Below the pieces are notes generated by a model. The model was given only the letters and a program-made list of their open reading frames with translations, was not told where the DNA came from and made no database searches. A DNA stretch of 53,787 nucleotides from an uncultured Pelagibacteraceae bacterium (GTDB lineage: Bacteria > Pseudomonadota > Alphaproteobacteria > Pelagibacterales > Pelagibacteraceae), in the NCBI GenBank assembly GCA_902560225.1, contig CACEKT010000004.1, positions 1 through 53,787 on the forward strand, in the 5' to 3' direction. Made by a program: the position numbers and the translations under genes. The first letter of the stretch is position 1. The number at the start of each line of letters is the position of its first letter. Below, in pieces: positions 48,125 through 53,787 of this stretch.

Positions 48125-49138
48125 ATGGGAATTGTTGTACAGCTAAAAAACCAAATAAACGACTCTTATTTTCAACTTAAAGATTCTGTTGAAGATAAGC
48201 TTGTTTTAACAGAAGAGAAAATAAAATCTAAATTAGCTAGTGAAGTAAATTTGGTCGAAAAAATGACAGACTACCATATAAAAACTGGAGGAAAGAGATT
48301 AAGAGCTCTATTAACTCTTGGTACTGCAAGATTGTGTGGATATTCAAAAGGTTCAAGAGATGTAAACCTGGCTGCCTGTGTTGAATTAATCCACAGTGCA
48401 ACACTAATGCATGATGATGTAATTGATGAAGGTGAAGTAAGAAGAGGAAAAGAAACTTTAAATAAAATTTGGGACAACCAATCTTCAGTTTTAATCGGTG
48501 ATTATTTATTAAGCAGATGTTTTGAAATGATGGTTGAAGATGGTAATTTAGAAGTTTTAAAATTATTATCATCAACATCCTCTAAAATAGCTCAGGGAGA
48601 GGTTTTGCAACTTCAACACAAAGGTGAAGTTGATATGTTGGAAGAAACATATCTTAAAATAATTTCAGCAAAAACTGCAGAGTTATTTGCTGCAGCAACT
48701 AAAGTTGGTGCAATTTTATCAGATGTTGACAATAAAGAAAAAGATGCACTTGAATTTTATGGTAGAAATCTTGGACTTACCTTTCAAATTGCTGACGATA
48801 CACTTGATTATAATTCTGAACTTAAATTATTTGGTAAAACAATTGGTCAAGATTTTTTTGAAGGAAAAATTACTCTACCTATTATATTGCTTTTTCAAAA
48901 ACTACAGTTTGTAGAAAAAGAAAAATTAAATAAAATATTTAATAAAAAAGTAAGAAGCAAAGATGATTTTGATATAACTATTTCTTTAATTAAAAAATAT
49001 AAAATTATTGAAGAATGCTATCAAAAAGCTCAACATTATATAAATCTTGCATCAAATTCTCTAACAGTATTTAAAGACTCAAAAGAAAAAGAAATTCTTA
49101 AAAACCTTACTTCTTTTAGTTTGGCTAGAAATTTTTAA
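48125..49138 (+). CDS. ispB: Polyprenyl (octaprenyl-type) diphosphate synthase
   Basis: A 337-residue trans-prenyltransferase. FARM motif LMHDDVIDEGEVRRG (DDxxD) and SARM LTFQIADDTLDYNS bind Mg-diphosphate; GGKRLRALLTLG binds IPP. It makes the long ubiquinone side chain. It is divergent from the sohB-like gene (114-bp gap, promoter region) and overlaps the pdxH end by 4 bp convergently. Chain length cannot be fixed here. Confidence 0.94.
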   Translation: MGIVVQLKNQINDSYFQLKDSVEDKLVLTEEKIKSKLASEVNLVEKMTDYHIKTGGKRLRALLTLGTARLCGYSKGSRDVNLAACVELIHSATLMHDDVIDEGEVRRGKETLNKIWDNQSSVLIGDYLLSRCFEMMVEDGNLEVLKLLSSTSSKIAQGEVLQLQHKGEVDMLEETYLKIISAKTAELFAAATKVGAILSDVDNKEKDALEFYGRNLGLTFQIADDTLDYNSELKLFGKTIGQDFFEGKITLPIILLFQKLQFVEKEKLNKIFNKKVRSKDDFDITISLIKKYKIIEECYQKAQHYINLASNSLTVFKDSKEKEILKNLTSFSLARNF

Positions 49139-49761
49139 GGACTTAATAAAGATTTTGTCCAATTACCATTATTATCTTTTGTATATTTAAGTCTTTCGTG
49201 TATCCTGCTTTCTCCATCTAACCAAAATTCAATGCTTGAAGGAAATAAATTCCATCCAGACCAATGATTTGGTCGAGGAACATTATTTTTATCATTATAT
49301 TTTTTTTTATATTCTTCTATAGAATTTATCAATTCATATCGTCTACTTAATTTCTCACTTTGCTTAGAGGCCCAAGCACCTATTCTACTTTCATAGCCTC
49401 TCGAATTAAAATATTCATCTGCTACTTCATCAGATACCAATGTTACTGTTCCACTAATTCTTATTTGTCGTAAAAGACTTTTCCAATGAAAGCACATAGC
49501 AACTTTAGGGTTTGATTTTAAATCATTTCCTTTTTGGCTATTTAAGTTTGTATAAAATACAAATCCATTTTTATTAAAATCTTTTAATAAAACCATTCTT
49601 ACAGAGGGGTAATTTTTTTTGTTTGATGTGGCTAATGCTACAGCATTTGGGTCATTAGGCTCTGATTTTTTTGCTTCTTCCATCCATATTTTAAATAGCT
49701 GAATTGGATCATCTAGATCTAAAAAACAGTTATTAAGGCCAAGTGAGTTTTTTTGATTCAT
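49135..49761 (-). CDS. pdxH: Pyridoxamine 5'-phosphate oxidase
   Basis: A 208-residue PdxH. PNAVALATSNKKNYPSVRMV, LLKDFNKNGFVFYTNLNSQKG, RQIRISGTVTLVSD and a C-terminal PNHWSGWNLFPSSIEFWLDG with ESRIHERLKY match the FMN/PLP sites. It oxidises pyridoxamine or pyridoxine phosphate to PLP. It is divergent from aroC across 33 bp. Confidence 0.96.
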   Translation of the reverse strand: MNQKNSLGLNNCFLDLDDPIQLFKIWMEEAKKSEPNDPNAVALATSNKKNYPSVRMVLLKDFNKNGFVFYTNLNSQKGNDLKSNPKVAMCFHWKSLLRQIRISGTVTLVSDEVADEYFNSRGYESRIGAWASKQSEKLSRRYELINSIEEYKKKYNDKNNVPRPNHWSGWNLFPSSIEFWLDGESRIHERLKYTKDNNGNWTKSLLSP

Positions 49762-49794
49762 AATTTAAACAAAATAATCTATATAATATAAATA

Positions 49795-50877
49795 ATGTCA
49801 TTTAATACTTTTGGAAAGTTATTTCGTTTCTCTACTTGGGGAGAATCCCATGGACCAGCAATTGGTTGTGTTGTGGATGGTTGCCCACCCAACATAAGCT
49901 TAAAAGAACAAGATATTCAAATAGAATTAGACAAAAGAAAACCAGGACAATCAAAATTTACAACTCAAAGAAAAGAAGATGATAATGTAGAGATATTATC
50001 TGGTGTGTTTGAAGGAAAAACCACTGGAACACCAATCTCTTTAATTATTTACAATAAAGACATGCGATCAAAAGATTATACCAACATTAAAGATAAATTT
50101 AGACCAGGACACGCGGATTATACTTACTTTAAAAAATATGGAATAAGAGACTACAGAGGTGGAGGAAGATCTTCTGCAAGAGAAACAGCGGCTAGAGTTG
50201 CGGCTGGTGCAATAGCCAAATTAGTTTTACAAAAAAAATTAGGTAAAGAATTTAATGTTATTGGTGCTGTTACTCAATTGGGAATATTGGGATGTGATAC
50301 TAATAAATGGAACGATAAAATAATTTCTAAAAACCCTTTTTTCTGTCCTGACAAATCAATGATTAAACTATGGGAAAAATACTTACTAGGGGTAAGAAAA
50401 TCAGGATCTTCTTGTGGAGCTGTTATTGAAATAAGAGCAAGGGGTATACCCGCAGGGCTTGGTGCTCCAATTTATTCAAAATTAGATTCTGATATAGCTT
50501 CAGGACTTATGAGTATAAATGCAGTAAAGGGAGTAAATATAGGAGCTGGAATGAACGCTGCACAATTTAGTGGAGAACAAAACTCAGATGAGATTTCTCA
50601 AAAAGGTAAAAAATTAAAATTTGAAACTAATAATGCTGGTGGAATTTTAGGAGGCATATCAAGTGGTCAAGAAATTATTGCTTCTTTTGCGGTCAAACCA
50701 ACCTCTTCAATTTTAGCAAGCAGAAAAACAATTAATAAATTTGGCAAGAATACTACTATTTCAGTTAAAGGTAGACATGATCCGTGTGTTGGTATTAGAG
50801 CGGTACCAGTTGGAGAAGCAATGATGAATTGTGTTTTATTAGACCATTATCTAATGAACAAAGCTCAATGTAGTTAA
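49795..50877 (+). CDS. aroC: Chorismate synthase
   Basis: A 360-residue Aro[21 protein letters not shown] at the start, [40 protein letters not shown] and the C-terminal [19 protein letters not shown] are all family signatures. It produces chorismate from EPSP with reduced FMN, the last common step to aromatic amino acids and quinones. It converges on dxs with 6 bp between. Confidence 0.98.
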   Translation: MSFNTFGKLFRFSTWGESHGPAIGCVVDGCPPNISLKEQDIQIELDKRKPGQSKFTTQRKEDDNVEILSGVFEGKTTGTPISLIIYNKDMRSKDYTNIKDKFRPGHADYTYFKKYGIRDYRGGGRSSARETAARVAAGAIAKLVLQKKLGKEFNVIGAVTQLGILGCDTNKWNDKIISKNPFFCPDKSMIKLWEKYLLGVRKSGSSCGAVIEIRARGIPAGLGAPIYSKLDSDIASGLMSINAVKGVNIGAGMNAAQFSGEQNSDEISQKGKKLKFETNNAGGILGGISSGQEIIASFAVKPTSSILASRKTINKFGKNTTISVKGRHDPCVGIRAVPVGEAMMNCVLLDHYLMNKAQCS

Positions 50878-50883
50878 ATATTA

Positions 50884-52800
50884 TTAATTTTTTACAACTT
50901 TTATTGAGTCTTTTACAAATAAAATATCTAAGATTTTCTTTGAAATTTGAGATGAGGTAAGGCCTGCTAACTCATACATTTTTTGAGGATTATCTTGCTC
51001 AATAAAAATATCAGGTAATGTCATTGCTCTAAATTTTAAACCTTTGTCGAATAAACCCTTTTCAGCAAGTAAATTTTTTACATGAGAGCCAAATCCCCCA
51101 ATTGATCCTTCTTCTATAGTTATAATTACCTCATGCTCTCTAGCACATTTTAAAATAAGTTCTTTATCTAAAGGTTTAGCAAATCTTGCATCAACAATTG
51201 TTGTTGAAATACCTTTATTTTTTAATTCTTCAGCTGCTTTTTTACATTCTTCAAGTCTTGTCCCTAAACTTAAAATACAAGCCTGTTTTCCTTCTTGAAC
51301 AATTCTTCCTTTACCTATTTCAATTTTTTCATCTATTGAAGGAAGTTCAATTCCAACACCTGTTCCTCTTGGATATCTAATCGCACTTGGATTATCATTA
51401 ATATCAACTGAAGTATTTATCATTTTAACTAATTCAGCTTCATCACTTGCTGCCATAACGATAAAGTTAGGTAAAGTTGATAAGTAAGTAATATCAAACG
51501 ATCCAGCGTGTGTAGATCCATCTGCGCCCACTAAACCAGCTCTATCTATTGCAAATCTAACTGGTAAACTTTGAATAGCCACATCGTGAACTACCTGATC
51601 ATAGGCTCTTTGTAAAAAAGTAGAATAAATTGCTGCATAAGGTTTATATCCTTCAGTGGCTAATCCAGCTGAAAAAGTTACCGCATGTTGTTCCGCTATT
51701 CCTACGTCGAACATTCTTGAAGGAAATTCTTTGCCAAAAATATCCATTCCTGTACCACCTGGCATAGCAGCAGTTATTCCAACAATTTTACTATCTTTTT
51801 GAGCATGTTTGACTAACGTATTTGCAAACACTTTTGTATATGCTGGAAGATTACTTTTACTTTTAATTTGTTCACCCGTTTCAACATTAAATTTTGAAAC
51901 ACCATGGTAATGGTCAGTAGCTTTTTCAGCATACGAATAACCTTTTCCTTTTTGAGTTTTTATATGAATCATGATTGGACCTTGATGGTTAGAATCTCTT
52001 GCATTTTTTAATATTGGAATAAGAGTTGATAAATCATGACCATCAATTGGACCAGCATAGTAGAAACCTAACGAATTAAATAAAGTACCACCAGTAACTG
52101 CAGATCTTAAAAAATCCTCAGCTTTACCAGCTTTAGCGCTAAACCTTTTTGAAAATGCTGAAGTAATTAGCCTAAACGTTTCTCTAAGACTAAAATATAT
52201 TTTACCAGTAAATAATTTTGCTAGATAAGTTCTCATAGCACCTACTGGTTTTGCGATAGACATGTCGTTATCATTCAAGATAACTATCATTTTAGTTTTT
52301 GATGCACCTGCATTATTCATTGCTTCATAGGCCATTCCTGCACTTATCGCACCATCTCCAATCACTGCAATTACGTTTGAAGATTTATTAGCTAATTTAT
52401 TTGCTTCTGCAATACCTAATGCAGATGATATAGATGTTGAGCTATGAGCAGCACCAAAAGGATCATACTCGCTTTCAGATCTTTTTGTAAATCCTGATAA
52501 ACCATTTCCCTGTCTTAAGGTTCTAATTTTATGTTTTCTTCCAGTTAAAATTTTGTGAGGATAAGATTGATGACCAACATCCCAAATTAATTTATCATTT
52601 GGGGTGTCAAAGATATAATGAAGGGCAACAGTCAATTCAACCACACCTAAACCAGCACCTAAGTGTCCTCCTGTTTCAGACACTGCACTTATCATTTCTT
52701 TTCTAACTTCATTAGAAACTTCTTGCAAATTTTTCTCTGAAATTTTTCTTAAATCAGAGGGAAAGTTTATATCATCTAAAAACTTATATTTTTTTATCAT
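50884..52800 (-). CDS. dxs: 1-Deoxy-D-xylulose-5-phosphate synthase
   Basis: A 638-residue DXS. ThDP site [20 protein letters not shown] near 145-164, then the [12 protein letters not shown] segment, [11 protein letters not shown], and the second domain with [18 protein letters not shown] and [15 protein letters not shown]. It starts the MEP isoprenoid pathway from pyruvate and GAP, feeding ispA, ispB and miaA. It follows ispA in the same operon, overlapping by 4 bp (ATGA). Confidence 0.98.
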   Translation of the reverse strand: MIKKYKFLDDINFPSDLRKISEKNLQEVSNEVRKEMISAVSETGGHLGAGLGVVELTVALHYIFDTPNDKLIWDVGHQSYPHKILTGRKHKIRTLRQGNGLSGFTKRSESEYDPFGAAHSSTSISSALGIAEANKLANKSSNVIAVIGDGAISAGMAYEAMNNAGASKTKMIVILNDNDMSIAKPVGAMRTYLAKLFTGKIYFSLRETFRLITSAFSKRFSAKAGKAEDFLRSAVTGGTLFNSLGFYYAGPIDGHDLSTLIPILKNARDSNHQGPIMIHIKTQKGKGYSYAEKATDHYHGVSKFNVETGEQIKSKSNLPAYTKVFANTLVKHAQKDSKIVGITAAMPGGTGMDIFGKEFPSRMFDVGIAEQHAVTFSAGLATEGYKPYAAIYSTFLQRAYDQVVHDVAIQSLPVRFAIDRAGLVGADGSTHAGSFDITYLSTLPNFIVMAASDEAELVKMINTSVDINDNPSAIRYPRGTGVGIELPSIDEKIEIGKGRIVQEGKQACILSLGTRLEECKKAAEELKNKGISTTIVDARFAKPLDKELILKCAREHEVIITIEEGSIGGFGSHVKNLLAEKGLFDKGLKFRAMTLPDIFIEQDNPQKMYELAGLTSSQISKKILDILFVKDSIKVVKN

Positions 52801-53669
52801 CTGTCTCTGTTTAAAATATAATTTAATGTTTCTTTAATATTTTTTGAACTTGAACCATATCTCATCAAACTTTTATCAACATCAAAAATAATTTTATTAC
52901 AATATTTAATCGCATTAGAGTGTCCAAGTAAACTTATAAGTGTTGCTTTGCCTTTTTTTTGGTCTTTTCCTGTTTGCTTTCCAGCTTTTTTTGAATTACC
53001 CTTAAAGTCAATCAAATCATCTGCTATTTGAAATAGTAAACCCACATTAGATCCAATATCTTCAAAAAATTTAATCTCTTTATTGTCTTTTCCTTTAACA
53101 ATTGCTGGGGCAGCACAGCAAAAACTAAATAGCTTTCCTGTTTTTTTAATTTCCATTTCAATAATCTTTTTCTTTGAAATTTTTTTTTTTTCATAACTAA
53201 GATCTAAATACTGTCCACCAGCAACACCTAAATGACCAGAACATTCTGATAATTTTTTAACTAAATTAATCTTAATTTTTTCACTTAATCTAAGATTGGG
53301 ACTTGCTAAAATTTCACATGCAATTGTTTGTAAGGAATTTCCCGCAAGTATTGCCGTTGACTCTCCAAATTTGATATGTGTAGCAGCTTTTCCTCTTCTA
53401 ATTTTATCATCGTCCATGCATGGAAGATCATCATGTATAAGCGTATACGCATGGATACACTCTACAGCAGCACCGATGGTAATTAATGTTTTATAATCAA
53501 TTGACATCAAAGAACCAACATCAATCAAAATTTTAGATCTGATTTTTTTTCCACCTGGAAATAATCCATACTTCATAGCTTGGATTAATTTTGAATTGTG
53601 TTGCTTTTTAAGAAAATTTTTCAAAAATAAATTTGTATCTTTTGCAATCCTATTAAGCTTTTTTTTCAT
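52797..53669 (-). CDS. ispA: Farnesyl/geranyl diphosphate synthase
   Basis: A 290-residue short-chain prenyltransferase. [36 protein letters not shown] and [18 protein letters not shown] are visible. It condenses IPP with DMAPP or GPP. I chose the ATG at 53669 ([11 protein letters not shown]), which gives normal length and a 17-bp overlap with the upstream gene; in-frame starts at 53711 (ATG) and 53747 (TTG) are longer. It precedes dxs in the usual alphaproteobacterial order. Confidence 0.93.
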   Translation of the reverse strand: MKKKLNRIAKDTNLFLKNFLKKQHNSKLIQAMKYGLFPGGKKIRSKILIDVGSLMSIDYKTLITIGAAVECIHAYTLIHDDLPCMDDDKIRRGKAATHIKFGESTAILAGNSLQTIACEILASPNLRLSEKIKINLVKKLSECSGHLGVAGGQYLDLSYEKKKISKKKIIEMEIKKTGKLFSFCCAAPAIVKGKDNKEIKFFEDIGSNVGLLFQIADDLIDFKGNSKKAGKQTGKDQKKGKATLISLLGHSNAIKYCNKIIFDVDKSLMRYGSSSKNIKETLNYILNRDR

Positions 53670-53787
53670 TTTTATTTCTAATTTCTCTAACCTTTTTATT
53701 GGTGTATTCATTAATAGATTTGAAACTTTTTTGAAATTTCTTTTCAATTATATTGTTTAATTTTAGTAATTGCTGATAACTTTCAAC
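53653..53787 (-). CDS. C-terminal part of a small protein, probably exodeoxyribonuclease VII small subunit
   Basis: An open frame of 44 codons enters from the right edge and stops at TAA 53653-53655, in a frame different from ispA. It reads ESYQQLLKLNNIIEKKFQKS and ends in a Lys/Asn-rich tail. This helical pattern and the place just upstream of ispA-dxs fit xseB, as in other alphaproteobacteria. The homology is weak by eye, so the name is a position-supported guess. Confidence 0.45.
   Translation of the reverse strand, partial: VESYQQLLKLNNIIEKKFQKSFKSINEYTNKKVREIRNKNEKKA

Noticed and set aside
48237..48578. 113-residue minus-strand frame inside ispB
   Set aside because: His/Leu-rich antisense shadow of a clearly coding prenyltransferase gene.

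Overview
The window looks like chromosome from a SAR11-clade alphaproteobacterium (Pelagibacterales). It is very AT-rich, genes overlap by 1-17 bp or sit a few bases apart, and the core gene order is alphaproteobacterial (hflK-hflC-DUF2065-degP-miaA-ilvB-ilvN-ilvC; mreB-mreC-mreD-mrdA-rodA; sohB-glyQ-glyS-ppdK; dxs-ispA). The tmRNA gene is the circularly permuted two-piece alphaproteobacterial type, and transport is built around ABC binding-protein systems. The genus is inferred from gene content and style; no rRNA gene is present.

Layout. 1-3.5 kb: branched-chain-type amino-acid ABC transporter (livG partial, livM, livH, binding protein). 3.6-8.9 kb: LysE-type exporter with a structured leader, DUF2805 protein, glutaredoxin, and a tight reverse operon (FAD amino-acid oxidoreductase, EamA transporter, 2-hydroxyacid dehydrogenase, msrB, HTH protein). 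8.9-16 kb: rod-shape and cell-wall operon behind leuA. 16-21.3 kb: peptide ABC transporter with a fused double ATPase. 21.3-29.2 kb: ilvBNC, miaA, degP, DUF2065, hflC, hflK. 29.3-31.7 kb: mrp, a glycosyltransferase and thyX. 31.7-35.3 kb: accessory surface-sugar genes (two methyltransferases, a glycosyltransferase and a polytopic membrane protein).

35.3-41.6 kb is the most unusual part. An intact permuted ssrA is followed by four decayed copies of its own 3' end (near 37.6, 38.68, 40.15 and 40.82 kb). These copies divide the region into cassettes of one or two genes: a GIY-YIG nuclease pair, an FkbM methyltransferase, a sorbosone-dehydrogenase-like protein and a cupredoxin. One copy is a roughly 140-bp ssrA pseudogene with a broken tag frame. 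No tyrosine or serine recombinase is visible. The GIY-YIG pair next to intact ssrA, framed by 17-bp direct repeats, is the best visible candidate for the mobilising module. This looks like repeated insertion at tmRNA, with the youngest cassette nearest the intact gene.

41.6-53.8 kb returns to core metabolism: ppdK, glyS, glyQ, a sohB-like protease, ispB, pdxH, aroC, dxs, ispA and the end of a probable xseB. No gene-free stretch over 300 bp occurs apart from the 35319-35702 interval, which holds ssrA. No tRNA, rRNA, CRISPR array or IS transposase was recognised.
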